From Cliona cf. orientalis (Eukaryota > Porifera > Demospongiae > Clionaida > Clionaidae), in contig OZ005697.1 in NCBI GenBank assembly GCA_963930775.1, forward strand, positions 9,198,292-9,262,291: a stretch of 64,000 nt of DNA. The letters run 5' to 3'. This document shows positions 9,406 to 19,870 of the stretch, piece by piece (the first letter of the stretch is position 1; every line of letters starts with the position of its first letter). The position numbers and the translations under genes were made by a program. The notes under the pieces are model-generated. The model was given only the letters and a program-made list of their open reading frames with translations. It searched no databases and had not been told where the DNA came from.

Positions 9406-11406
9406 TTATCTCTTAACAGTTTCTCTTTCACATTTGGTTAAGAGGAACTCTAGTTCAGACAGACTTGTGGTTGGTTCTGCTGTCTGAGCTGCTCCGGTCT
9501 TCCTAGCAATGATCAGCAGTGCTTCGCAGAAACCATTCAACGATAGTGCATTCCTCTCGTAAGTGTTGCCGAAGCGACGACACACATCGATATAGAGGAT
9601 GTCCACGTCTGCCGTTGTGAAGTTTCCGGTGCACAATTTGCACTGCCTGTCAACAAATAAAGAAACAATTATTATTAAAACAATCCCCCTCTTAGGTTGT
9701 AATTATAATAGCAGGAGATTTCTGAGGAGGAAAATTAATCGATGAAAACTGAGAAATTTTTTGTTCAGTTTCAGGTATATAGCAATCCTTCTCAGTTTCC
9801 CTCTACTTGGTTACCTGGTGAAGGATCGAAAAGCTGAGGAGCCCATCTTTGTCCCTCCCCTCACTCCAAGTGAGTGGCTGTAGAGAAGAGCACAGCGCTC
9901 AAACACTCGAAGGTGGGAGTACTGGTCCAATTTGGAGGGAAAGAGCTCAGAGAAACAGCTGCCTTCCACATCACACTCATGACTGCACCAAAATTAATGT
10001 TCATAAAGAGAGTTCAATCCAGCCCACAATTTTTAGCTAAATTAATGACGTACCCTTTTAATTTTGCTGCAATTATTTTGAGTGAGTTCCTGACAGCAGG
10101 GAGCTTGATCGCCATGTCAACGGGGCTGGGTACATACTCCACGACTCCTGGCTTCACCGGTTGTTCAAAGTCAACTCGAAGGCTTGGGTGGGCGTTCACC
10201 TCCAGGAGATGTGGGCGGAGTTTTCTATCAATCAACACGTCAATACCTAGCAGCTGCACATACGGAATCTTATGAAGATATTATACTTATCCTACAGACT
10301 ACAGGAGTCTTTAGAAATCACCTGGAAGCCATTGATCGGTGTTTTCAAGGAGTGCTCAGACATGTACGATCTTCCCTCCACCATCAGCTGAGGGAGAAGC
10401 GCAAGGATGGTCTTACACACTAACTCTCCAACCCTCTCCCACATCTCCTTCACGTCACAGCCCTGGCTCTCCAACTCTTTCAAAACGGACTCCAAAGTCC
10501 GCTTACTTCCATCGTCCACACGCTCGCTAAAGACGAACTCTTTGCTTCTTTTGTTGAGGGAGTAGTTTGTGAGATGCATGAAGGTCTCATGCATGTTGGA
10601 TACACTGGGGGATTCATATGGTACAGTGCAGAACCGTGCCATTCCCGAGTCACTGAGGTAGACTTGCAGGGGGTCGAGGCTTGCTATTAGGACATAGAGA
10701 CGCAGGTCGAACTTTAGACCTCGTAGCAGCAGCGGTTTTGAAACGTATTCTTGAACGATGGAAGGTTGCTTGAGGTGGGCAAGGTCGCGAGGATGTTGAA
10801 TCAAGAAAATGCCTTCTCCCTGCGCTCCCTCATCTGGTTTGACGATGTACGTCTTCTTCTTCTTCTTGCCTTTGGCGCTGTGTGCGTAGGCCTCGAAGCT
10901 CTCTTGGTCCTCGGGCAGGAGCCATGTTCGAGGATAGAAGGAAAAATCGTCTGGAAAGAACTGCCTGAGGCGATTGATGTGTCTCGATAGTTCGTCTTTG
11001 TGAGAACAGGTGGACATTCCTGTGCCAACATGGTAAATTTGATGTGTAAAACATAGAGAGAAAATCACCTCAGGGAACAATAGAAATTATGATGAGTACC
11101 TGGTATTCTAGCAATGTAACTGGAGTCTGGGATTGGAGGTTCGTCTCTCTCCAGACCACGCCAGTAGATATCACACTTGCTCTTGCACGCACTACTGCTT
11201 GCAGCTGTGACCTGGAGAGTGCGAGGACAATCATGTGGCAAAATTTTTATCACAATCCTGCCAGTTGTAGCAAAAGGACATAAACTTACATTTTTCCATC
11301 CTAGCTGTTCAAGAGCTGCTTTGAGTACATCTTCAGCTGCGTGTGATCTGAACGTCTCTACGCTTAGCAGCTGCCTTGATCGAGGTTGCTTCTTGCTGGT
11401 ACTCAT
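9406..11406 (-). CDS. TTLL11: Tubulin polyglutamylase TTLL11
   Basis: Six exons (11406-11290, 11211-11100, 11019-10322, 10253-10054, 9982-9815, 9646-9406) close in phase to 511 aa. The order matches human TTLL11: VLKAALEQLGWKN, CDIYWRGL, RIPGMSTCSHKDELSRHINR, FYPRTWLLP, the ATP-grasp strands TYIVKPDEGAQGEGIFLIQ, IVQEYVSKPLLLRGLKFDLR, FMHLTNYSLN and LLEVNAHPSLRVD, then the family tail LRVFERCALLYSHSLGV, SSAFRSFTR and TTADVDILYIDVCRRFGN. These enzymes add glutamate chains to tubulin C-terminal tails, especially in cilia and flagella. The first intron would be only 78 bases and a multiple of three, so its retention would insert 26 residues without breaking the frame. The gene is head-to-head with FAAH, 138 bases away. 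Confidence 0.92.
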
Positions 11407-11544
11407 GTCTTGTCATGATGTATGTGCTCGTTTTTGCACCTAGCCTAGCCCCACCCTCTTATCCTCATGCGGCGCGCGCTGTGTGGCCGGCCAAATTGAT
11501 AACTTCGTCTTCTCAGAAACTAGAACGTAGCACATGTAGCAGCT
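11407..11544. promoter_or_regulatory. Divergent TTLL11/FAAH-A promoter region
   Basis: Only 138 bases separate the two start codons, so the promoters must be shared or overlapping. A GC-rich block, GCGGCGCGCGCTG, lies near 11469-11481. No TATA box is obvious. Confidence 0.45.
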
Positions 11545-13404
11545 ATGATTTGGGCGCTTGCTCTCCCACTTGCGTTCGGCTACATTATCTACAGCATCTT
11601 CTTCAAACGAGAGCCTGTCTGTCAGCGCGGTGGCCAACCAGCGCGCATGGTGGCGCCCATTCGACAGGTCTTGGAGAACCCTGAAAAAATCGTCTACAGC
11701 GTGCGCAATTTCTCAGCACCCAAAGTGACCGGCTGGATATTCAAACTCCTCATCCGTATCTTTTATACGCTATTCGGACGCAATGTTATAGTTAAGCCGG
11801 TGATAAAAAAGAGCAACATGGATATCATGCAGGGCGTCTTCCTCCCAGAGAAGCCATCTTTTACTGGCCCCGCCCCGACTCCGCCCCTAATTGAGGACCA
11901 CTCGCAACCGAACAAGGATCTCCTCCAGAAGCTTCTGGAGAAGGAGGTGGACGGTGAGAAAGGAGGCTTTCATCTTCCCACCGTGGCAGACTTTGTAGGA
12001 GCATTTAGATCTGGCCGCTGTAGCCCCACTGAGGTAGCTGAGGCAGTCCTGAATGCCATTGAGGACTCCAACAAAGCCAGCCCTCCTCTGAGAGCCATCA
12101 TTGATACCAGCCGTGATGTCGTTCTGGCTCAGGCCAACGCATCCACCCAGCGATGGAAGGAGGGGAAAACCCTCTCATTACTCGATGGTGTACCTGTAGC
12201 AATCAAAGGAGAAATTCATGTAGAGCCGTACGAATTTTACGCTGGTGCCTCGTACATTCCGGAAATTAGCAAAGGAGTGCCTGAATCTACGCTAGCACAG
12301 AAATTGAAATCATCAGGTGCTGTTATCATAGGAATATCCAACCTTCAGGAGTTTGGTGCCGGCACATTAGGTTCCAATCCAAACAAGAATCACCTCACTG
12401 CCCGAAACCCTTATAATCCACAGTGTTACGCTGGAGGAAGCTCCTCTGGGTCGGCCGTCTGTGTGGCAGCTGGTCTCTGCCCCATTGCCGTGGGAGCAGA
12501 TGGCGGTGGCTCCATTCGTATTCCAGCGGGACTCTGCGGCATAGTCGGACTCAAACCGACCAATGGCTTTCTCGATCACACGGGAATGTTTCCCCAGAAT
12601 CACACACTGGGCACTGCAGGTCCATTGTGTTCTTCGATTCTTGACGCCGCCATTGCAATGGACATCTTCTCCAAAGAAATGGATGGAGCTAAGAAGCTTA
12701 TCTCTCTACAAGACCTGAGTGAGATCTCTCTTGAAGGACTGAAGGTGGGAATTTATTGGAAGTATTTTGAAGATGCTGACAGTGAGGTTGTCCAGAAATG
12801 CAAAGCAGCTGTCTCCCATTTGAAGTCACTCGGTGCTGAAATTATCGACATAAAAATCCCTGAACTTGAACAATCTCGCATCGCACACGGCGTCACTATT
12901 GTATCTGAATTTGCCAACGCTCTCGGTCTAGATATCGATAAGCATTTTGACGAACTCACGCTTGAATCTCTCCTACTCATCGGGGTAGGGTTTCACTTCA
13001 CGGCTGTTGAGTACCTCAACGCTCAAAAGCAGCGCACGAGAGCCATCGAGGCCATGAAGTACGTCTTCAACGAGCTCGACTGTGACGTCATAATCACTCC
13101 AGCTACTGCCCTACCGGCGCCTAAGATCCCCCCAGAAGCTGTGTCCATGGGAATATCCGATGCCGAGACTTCCACCGCACTTATGAGGTTCAGTTTCCTA
13201 GGCAACCTAACAGGCTTGCCAGGTTTGAGTGTCCCCGTGGGGTACACGAGTGGCGGTCTGCCTGTTGGCCTACAGGTGATGGGTCAGTGGTACAAGGAGG
13301 GGATGCTGCTCAAGATTGGCTACGCCCTCGAGAAGACTGGGGCATTTCCCACTAAGAAGCCACCGGTCTTTTATGACCTTATCAAGATGGCTTCTTCGGA
13401 GTAG
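11545..13404 (+). CDS. FAAH: Fatty-acid amide hydrolase, copy A (amidase signature family)
   Basis: An uninterrupted 619-codon frame. Residues 1-20 are a hydrophobic N-terminal anchor (MIWALALPLAFGYIIYSIFF), as expected for a membrane enzyme with its active site in the cytosol. The amidase Ser-Ser-Lys triad is visible: Lys221 in VPVAIKGE, the cis-Ser in GGSSSGSA (about Ser299) and nucleophile Ser323 in GADGGGSIRIP. The spacing of 78 and 24 residues is close to that of characterised FAAH enzymes. The long N-terminal region with SAPKVTG before the core recalls plant-type FAAH rather than vertebrate FAAH1 (by eye). The enzyme would hydrolyse N-acylethanolamines such as anandamide, or related fatty-acid amides, to free fatty acid and amine. 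Its paralogue faces it 270 bases away, and blocks of the two are nearly identical. Confidence 0.93.
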   Translation: MIWALALPLAFGYIIYSIFFKREPVCQRGGQPARMVAPIRQVLENPEKIVYSVRNFSAPKVTGWIFKLLIRIFYTLFGRNVIVKPVIKKSNMDIMQGVFLPEKPSFTGPAPTPPLIEDHSQPNKDLLQKLLEKEVDGEKGGFHLPTVADFVGAFRSGRCSPTEVAEAVLNAIEDSNKASPPLRAIIDTSRDVVLAQANASTQRWKEGKTLSLLDGVPVAIKGEIHVEPYEFYAGASYIPEISKGVPESTLAQKLKSSGAVIIGISNLQEFGAGTLGSNPNKNHLTARNPYNPQCYAGGSSSGSAVCVAAGLCPIAVGADGGGSIRIPAGLCGIVGLKPTNGFLDHTGMFPQNHTLGTAGPLCSSILDAAIAMDIFSKEMDGAKKLISLQDLSEISLEGLKVGIYWKYFEDADSEVVQKCKAAVSHLKSLGAEIIDIKIPELEQSRIAHGVTIVSEFANALGLDIDKHFDELTLESLLLIGVGFHFTAVEYLNAQKQRTRAIEAMKYVFNELDCDVIITPATALPAPKIPPEAVSMGISDAETSTALMRFSFLGNLTGLPGLSVPVGYTSGGLPVGLQVMGQWYKEGMLLKIGYALEKTGAFPTKKPPVFYDLIKMASSE

Positions 13405-13674
13405 CTACGCTCGTGCTGATAACAAAGTTTAGGCCAAAAAATTTAATTAGGAGATGATTCCCCTTTATACTTTTTTGTTTGGTCATTAAAGAAGATTTAT
13501 ATTTTTCCAACTATAAATAAGCATACACAATACATGTATTATATAGCTGCTAATATCATTAATTTGCTTCACGATTATACACTATTATTCAATAGACTAT
13601 TATTCTCTCTTTGGCAAATTAAAATTAATTTTGTAAAAATATCATGTACGACAAATCTCAGTTCTTTCCATGTT
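13405..13674. other. Convergent spacer between the two FAAH genes
   Basis: These 270 bases of AT-rich sequence hold both 3' ends. There are candidate poly(A) signals near the plus-strand gene (ATTAAA around 13485) and no coding sequence. Confidence 0.5.
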
Positions 13675-15606
13675 TCAAGGAGTAAGTTCAGCTGCTGTCT
13701 TGATCAGATCATAGAAGACTTGTGGCTTCCTAGCCGGAAACATCCCAGTCTTCTCGAGGGCATAGCCGATCTTGAGCAGCATCCCCTCCTTGTACCACTG
13801 ACCCATCACCTGTAGGCCAACAGGCAGACCGCCACTTGTGTACCCCACAGGAAGAACGAGACCGGGCAAGCCTGTTAGGTTGCCTAGGAAACTGAACCTC
13901 ATCAATTCGGTCGACTTGACAGAGTCTATGACACCATGAGAAATGTTGGCCGGGGAAATAGAGGGAGCAGGAATAGCAGTCGCTGGAGTAAGGATGGCAT
14001 CAATGTTCAATTCATTGAAGAAATATTTCATCACCTCGATTGCCCGTGTGCGCTGCTTTTGAGCATTGATGTACTCTATAGCTGAAACTGTATAGCCAAA
14101 AGAAAGAACAATGTGTGATTCGGGAATAATCTCGCTGAAATGTGTGTCGATGTCCTTTGCCAGTGCATTCACAAACTCCGACATGATCGAGATAGCATGA
14201 GCCACTCGGCAATCGTCCAGTTCAGGTATCGTAATGTCTACCACGGTGACACCAAGAGATTTGAGCTGGACAACAGCTAGCTTGCATTTCTCGACAATCT
14301 CAGGATCGGCATGCTCAAAGAACTTCCAATAGATGCCCACCCTCACCCCTTCGAGTTTTGTCTCCCCCACACCTTCAAGGGGTAGCAATTTCTTCTCTCC
14401 GTCAGTCTCTTTGGAGAGAATATCCATCGCAACGGCAGCATCTAGGATGGAGGCACAAAGAGGACCTGCACCAGATACAGTGTATGCTAGCGGCAATATT
14501 CCACGTGAATCCATGAACCGATTTGTCGGTTTGAGGCCCACTACTCCGCAAGTGGCAGCTGGAATGCGAATGGAACCACCACCGTCCGTACCAAGGGCAA
14601 TGGGGCAGAAACCAGCTGCCACACACACGGCCGACCCAGAGGAGCTTCCTCCCGGGTAACACTGTGGATTATAAGGGTTCCGAGCAGTGAGGTGATTCTT
14701 GTTTGGATTGGAACCTAATGTGCCGGCACCGAATTCTTGAAGATTGGCCACCCCAATGATCACAGCACCCGATGACGCAAGCTTCTCAACGAGTGCAGCC
14801 TCTGGAACACCATGGCCAAGCTGGGGAACAAACGATGCACCACCGTAAAAATCATAAGGCTCGACACGAAACTCCCCTTTGATTGCCACAGGTACACCAT
14901 CGAGTAAAGAGAGGGTTTTCCCTTCCTTCCATCGCTGGGTGGATGCGTTGGCCTGAGCCAGAACGACATCACGGCTGGTATCAATGATGGCTCTCAGAGG
15001 AGGGCTGGCTTTGTTGGAGTCCTCAATGGCATTCAGGACTGCCTCAGCTACCTCAGTTGGGCTACAGCGGCCAGACCTAAATGCTCCTACAAAGTCTGCC
15101 ACAGTGGGAAGATGAAAACCCCCTTTCTCACCGTCCACCTCCTTCTCCAGAAGCTTCTGGAGCAGCTCCTTGTTGGGTTGAGTCTGGTCCTCGGTTAGGG
15201 GTGGAGTTGCGGGTGTGGCATAGTAGGTTGGTTTTTCAGGGAGATATATACCTCCCATTCCATCCAAATTGCTGTTTCGTTTCATTCGAGGTCCCAAGAC
15301 TAGTTGCCCAAAGCGTGTATAGCAAAGCCAAGCGAAAAACCGAAGCTTTCTACCTGCCACTTTTGGCGCGTGCATGACTCCCAAGTCATATTTGATGTCA
15401 TCAAGGTTCTTGATGACCTCTTGTATCGGGGGACGAACTTCCCCAGGCCTCTTTCCCCCGCCACAGGCTGGCCTTCTAGTGAACCAGAAGCGCCATTTCA
15501 TCCAACCGGCCACTATCACAACAGCGCCAATGGTGGCAGCAGCCACGCCTACCATCACCATTGAAGGAGAAACGTTGGATAGCATGGCTCTCGATGTCTG
15601 AATCAT
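13675..15606 (-). CDS. FAAH: Fatty-acid amide hydrolase, copy B
   Basis: An uninterrupted 643-codon frame inverted relative to copy A, so the pair is tail to tail. It has a hydrophobic N-terminal segment (VGVAAATIGAVVIVAGW), then the same architecture: AIKGEFRVEPYDFYGG (catalytic Lys), GGSSSGSAVC (cis-Ser), GTDGGGSIRIP (nucleophile Ser) and a C terminus ending PQVFYDLIKTAAELTP. All three catalytic positions are intact, so both copies should be active. The N-terminal 130 residues differ from copy A, while the catalytic region holds long identical stretches. The start may be the first Met (15606) or the second (MLSNVS, 15585). It is head-to-head with ZZZ3, about 200 bases away. Like copy A it lacks introns, unlike almost every neighbour. 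Confidence 0.93.
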   Translation of the reverse strand: MIQTSRAMLSNVSPSMVMVGVAAATIGAVVIVAGWMKWRFWFTRRPACGGGKRPGEVRPPIQEVIKNLDDIKYDLGVMHAPKVAGRKLRFFAWLCYTRFGQLVLGPRMKRNSNLDGMGGIYLPEKPTYYATPATPPLTEDQTQPNKELLQKLLEKEVDGEKGGFHLPTVADFVGAFRSGRCSPTEVAEAVLNAIEDSNKASPPLRAIIDTSRDVVLAQANASTQRWKEGKTLSLLDGVPVAIKGEFRVEPYDFYGGASFVPQLGHGVPEAALVEKLASSGAVIIGVANLQEFGAGTLGSNPNKNHLTARNPYNPQCYPGGSSSGSAVCVAAGFCPIALGTDGGGSIRIPAATCGVVGLKPTNRFMDSRGILPLAYTVSGAGPLCASILDAAVAMDILSKETDGEKKLLPLEGVGETKLEGVRVGIYWKFFEHADPEIVEKCKLAVVQLKSLGVTVVDITIPELDDCRVAHAISIMSEFVNALAKDIDTHFSEIIPESHIVLSFGYTVSAIEYINAQKQRTRAIEVMKYFFNELNIDAILTPATAIPAPSISPANISHGVIDSVKSTELMRFSFLGNLTGLPGLVLPVGYTSGGLPVGLQVMGQWYKEGMLLKIGYALEKTGMFPARKPQVFYDLIKTAAELTP

Positions 15607-15807
15607 TGATATAATATTATTATTATTATTAAATCATAATCAGCAAGATTCATTTCAACTAACCTGCAATACACAGGCGTTCTCTTCGAAGTGTTATTAT
15701 AAATGAACAGCTCAGCAAAATGTCGGAACAACGGAAGGTACTAAAAGAGCGCGCCGCACCAGCGCTTAATATGCCCCGCCCATTATCATCGCATCCGTCC
15801 GCGCCGC
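15607..15807. promoter_or_regulatory. Divergent FAAH-B/ZZZ3 promoter region
   Basis: There are 201 bases between the two start codons. A GC-rich block near 15748-15812 (several GCGC and CGCC words) lies on the ZZZ3 side and an ATTATT run on the FAAH side. No TATA box is obvious. Confidence 0.45.
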
Positions 15808-18800
15808 ATGGCAGGTCAAACATCAAACATGGATCCGAACCCACCACTTTGTAGTTCAACGCTGGCAAGCAGAGACGCAAACCCTTCCCAGTCCGCAAAG
15901 AGTCCCGGGGAGTTGGGAGGCACGACTAGTACGGCCATAGCTGGAGAAAAATCGGCTTTTGAATCGACTGGGGTCGAACCTCTAGCTCAGAGTGTCAAGA
16001 GAGAGGAGGGGGAAAGTGATGTAATTAGTCAAGATGATGAAGGGAGCCAGGGTGAAGCTGACATGGACATTTGTGAGGAATCAGAAGATGCGGAGGAGTG
16101 GAGTGAGACAAAGGATGGGATAGTGAAAGAGGAGACAGGTGGAATGGAACCAGGACCGATAGCTAGTGAAATTCCAATTCCATCCAAGCTGCAACGGTTC
16201 TATTTTGAATCGGACACACTTGCTCTCAAGAATAACCCAGAGTAAGAATGTGTATACCACCTTAGTTTGCTATTTGCCACTTAAGATTAAAAGATAACAA
16301 ATTGCAAGAATACCATATTTAAATTTACAACACATGATCTAATTAGTGTAAGAAAATTCGCGTTCTATTTTCATAGTGTATCTGGAGTGCGTGACGACCT
16401 TTACCAGAAAATTACAAAATCGTAATTATTTTTTTAACTTGCGTTCTATTAGCATAAACACAGTACATGACATACAAAATACATTTATTATCCAGCTACC
16501 AAAAGCTACTGAAGACACTGGCAATCTTGGAAGCACAGAAGATGCAAGCTATTCGAGTAAATGCAACCACCAACCACTACTTTGAATTGACTTTTAAATT
16601 ATTTTTTTTTTGTCTTCTTGTCCAGGATTTGGAGATGTTAGTTCAAGCTCAGGCCAAAGCTGAGAAAGACCCTCTTACCTTTGTAGAGGCTCTGAAAAAT
16701 GGAGTAAGCACGTAAAAAATATGCACTATTTGTCACTGAAAAACTGATACCGAGACACGTGCACACGCATTAGACTTTAGAGCCGTTACCAAGGAGACAG
16801 CGCGTGATGGATCTCCCAGATATCGAGTGGAAAGGGTACATTGAGAGTTTACAGCAGGTTGCCAAGCAACACACGTCTCTCTACAAGACTAGGCGCCATA
16901 ATACTGGTAGTAAACCATTGATATTTGAACTGGACGAAAAGCCTGTGAGTTTGGAAAAACTCAACGCCCAGACAGCTCTGAGGTGTGAATTACATTCCTC
17001 CCTGTCTCTTTCTCTCTCAGTCTACCAGTATCAAGCCGAAGGATCCCAACAAGCCAGCCTCTTACCGCCAACCTTGGACACCAGAAGAACAGGTTATCAA
17101 ATTCTCTTTATTGTAACTAAAGGATTAAAATTAATTTTCAAAAGGGTGGGTGGGATGATGGGGCTGAAATCTGATACTGTAGTACCGTAGACTCTGGTTA
17201 ATAAGCGCATGCGCTTATAGCGGTAAACGGAATGACAGTATGTGCTTAATAAAGGATATGCGCTTATATGGCACATAACCACGCCCACCACTAGCGCTCG
17301 ATCGATCGATCGAGCACTTGAACGTTTACAGATGCCGCTCAAGATGACGAGTGCTGGAGATTTGTCGATCTTCTTGCATGATAACTTTATTCGTGGCCAT
17401 CATTTCTCCAAAGATAGCTGGACTCCAAATACTTTCCAGCCGGTCAAGGTCAGGTTCACGCCTATTAAGTGCATGCGCTTAATAAACAATAGCTTATGAC
17501 AAGAAGAGGGCGTTAATAGCGAGGTGCGCTTAATAACCAGAGTTTACGGTATTTAATTTTGTGTAATATTGTAGGCCAAATTTGAAGAGCTGCTTAAAAT
17601 TTACCCGCCTGAGGCCGTTGAGAGAAAGAGGTACCAGAAGATAGCCAAGGCCATGGGCACGAGGACAACCCAGCAGGTTGCCACCCACGTCCAGAAGTAC
17701 TTCATCAAGCTGGCCAACGCTGGCCTGCCAGTGCCCGGGAGGATGCCTAACATGGCTAGGTACTCAAGGAGCAAGAAGGTATGCGCTTTTCCATGCAGGA
17801 GTGAGTACCCATCCTGAAGATTACTCACATTACTGCAAATTGCACACTCACATGAAAAGAGTGATATACCGAGGCAGAGGGTGGCTGTTTAACATTTTAT
17901 ATATCACTTTCGTAGTTAAATTTGAATAGGATGATAGGTACTAGGTGGTGGTGCATATTATGTAATCGTCATTCAATTAGAGTGGGTATGAGAGGTGCAT
18001 GCGTGTACTGGGGGATCTATGTGGTGTGGTGTGTGTAACTATCCAAGAGTTTTATTGTGATTACTCTCTGAATTTGTTCCTTCCTTTATCCTGTAGCAGA
18101 AAGGAGAGATGCTGTGCATGTACGTGTATGATAGTATGTGTAGTACATGACTGGGGTTGTAGGATTACTACAAAATGCAAAACAACATTATGGAGTGATT
18201 TTTGCTTGTCATCCTACACCACGCTGCATACATACTATATAGTATACAGTCTTATGGTTGCCTGTACTCCACGCATTGTATATCGTAACTAGGGCAAAGG
18301 AAAGCGTGGCGGTCTACGACGACCTTCGACCTTCTTCACGTCCCTAATGCCCAATGTGTTCATGACGGAAGAGAGCAGTAGTTCCACTCCGGGTACGTCC
18401 AAGAGTGGCTCCCCCAGCGTCGAAGGATCGTACTATGAAGGCTCCTCGGTAAGTATAGGGGTTTTCAAGGTGGCGGGGGCGGGGGGGGGGGGGGGGCATT
18501 ATGGAGTTCCCCCTTAAATCTCAATTCAAAGTTTCATTGTGATACTGCACCAAAACAAATTAAATTTTACCTCTCATTTCTGTTTAGGATGAAGATAGTG
18601 AGACATCTGAGATTCTTGGTGATATGATGGAGGGTGATTCTGGGTCATCTTCACCTCACCTTGTTGTAAAGGTGAGCCCACAGCGATCATTGACTAGGTT
18701 GCTAGGCCAACCACATGAGCCTACATACATGTACATGTATAGCCTCCTCCCCATGTCCTGTATCAGTGGCGGATCCAGGATTTGTGATAGGAGGGGGCAC

Positions 18801-19870
18801 ACGCGCGAAAATTTTTCGACCACGCCCCCTAACGCTTGACCACACCCCTTAAATTGCCGCTCAACGCTAGTCGACATGTGGTAAATGGAAGTGGCTCAGC
18901 CATTTGAGCTAAAAAGCACTAAGTAAGTTGGTTTATAGATAGTTTTACTCCATAGTTGATAGCCCTAGAATGTGTGCCTCTCTTGTAGCTATATAGTTTG
19001 CATGTGTGGCTCTCCAAAAAAGGGGGGGGGCACGTGCCCCTTGTGCCCCTATGCTGGATCCGCCTATGTGTATACACCATTTCCAGCATGCAATGAAAAG
19101 CTAAGAACCCTTGTGGGGTGAGGTTTGTTTTTGAGTGTGTGTGACCATCACCACCCATTAGTCCTGATTATTCTTTTGCTGTAGGTGACATACTACTGTT
19201 ATTCTACATGCCCTTTGTGGGTGGGTGCTGTTTTGACTTGCCTCTAGTGCAAACTTGTAATAATTATTTATACTTATAGTAATAAGCTGTGTATAGTTAT
19301 TATGTTGTATTGTATTGTATTGTCTGGTAGGAAGTCTCCGTTGGTAAGCACTACCAGAATACAAACCTGAAGGAAGGGATTGGAAGGCTCCAGTGTATAA
19401 TAATATTTAATACACTGAAAATTAATATTATTGTAACAAAGTTTATTTTTAGTACACACACACTCGCTCTCTCTCCCTCTCTCCTGCAGTGTTGTAGCTG
19501 TGGTATTGAGGTGAAGCAGGGAGTCTACTGGCAGTGCACCGAGTGTCCTCTTGACTCCACCATTAACTTCTGTATTGCTTGTGTCAACAGGTGAGCATGC
19601 TTCGAATTACTGTTCTCATGTTAGGATTTTCTTCATTGAATTGTTCGTTAATGCAGTGATTACAGGAGCCAAGCCCACTCCCCATCACATGACCTGCAGC
19701 CTCTCACTGTGACGGCCATTACGCCTTCTGCTGAGTTAGCAGGTACGGTTGGAGGTGTGGCCTGCAGTGCTGGAGGCACGCTGGTGGATAAGGACTATGC
19801 CTCGTTTGAAACCCAAGTCTCTCAGACTAGCTACAACTATCTTGATCCTAACTTCTTTCCAGCATCATAG
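15808..19870 (+). CDS. ZZZ3: ZZZ3, ZZ-type zinc finger subunit of the ATAC acetyltransferase complex
   Basis: Ten exons (15808-16241, 16496-16556, 16626-16703, 16783-16944, 17021-17092, 17575-17778, 18293-18448, 18588-18671, 19490-19590, 19657-19870) close in phase to 521 aa. An acidic, Ser/Glu-rich N terminus is followed by a coiled segment (YQKLLKTLAILEAQKMQAIR), LPRRQRVMDLPDIEW, and a SANT/Myb domain at about 262-320 (PWTPEEQ, LLKIYPPEAVERKRYQKIAK, TTQQVATHVQKYFIKLANAG, LPVPGRMPN). The ZZ finger begins near 418 (CCSCGIEVKQGVYWQCTECP, FCIACVN). The last residues, TSYNYLDPNFFPAS, match the ZZZ3 terminus. In human, ZZZ3 reads the histone H3 tail for ATAC. Human ZZZ3 is about 900 aa; the difference lies in the disordered N-terminal half. 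A possible micro-exon near 19331 was left out because it breaks the frame. Confidence 0.93.
16311..16465. repeat. Dispersed 155-base inverted-repeat element, copy 1
   Basis: Lies in ZZZ3 intron 1. It shares with 55420-55569 the blocks ATGATCTAATTAG, AAGAAAATTCGCGTTCTA and GACGACCTTTACCAGAAAAT, in the same order and orientation. Its right end, reverse-complemented, reads tactgtgtttatgctaat, like the left end of copy 2 (tactgtatttatgctaat), so the ends are inverted repeats. Confidence 0.75.
17183..17551. repeat. Miniature inverted-repeat element in ZZZ3 intron 5
   Basis: The left end taccgtagactctggttaat and the right end, reverse-complemented taccgtaaactctggttatt, are inverted repeats of about 26 bases running into AAGCGC. 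The interior carries repeated GCGCTTA(A/T)(T/A)A words and GATCGATCGATCGA. 369 bases, with no coding capacity. The exons on both sides join normally across it. Confidence 0.75.
18764..19069. repeat. Non-autonomous element with CAGTGGCGGATCCAG end in ZZZ3 intron 8
   Basis: The left end cagtggcggatccaggattt and the right end ctggatccgcctatg are inverted over TGGATCCGCC/GGCGGATCCA. Inside are mirrored G- and C-rich tracts (GGAGGGGGCAC; GGGGGGCACGTGCCCC). Ends of this type are widespread in invertebrate genomes, probably from hAT-like or related transposons; that family assignment is inference. Confidence 0.55.

Noticed and set aside
12367-12644. Open frames antisense and out of frame inside the FAAH genes
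   Set aside because: Mirror frames of well-conserved coding sequence; the same pattern appears in both copies.
19331-19343. Micro-exon of ZZZ3 between exons 8 and 9
   Set aside because: 13 bases would shift the frame into a stop in the ZZ finger; exon 8 joins exon 9 directly in phase, giving HLVVKCCSCGIE, which fits the family.
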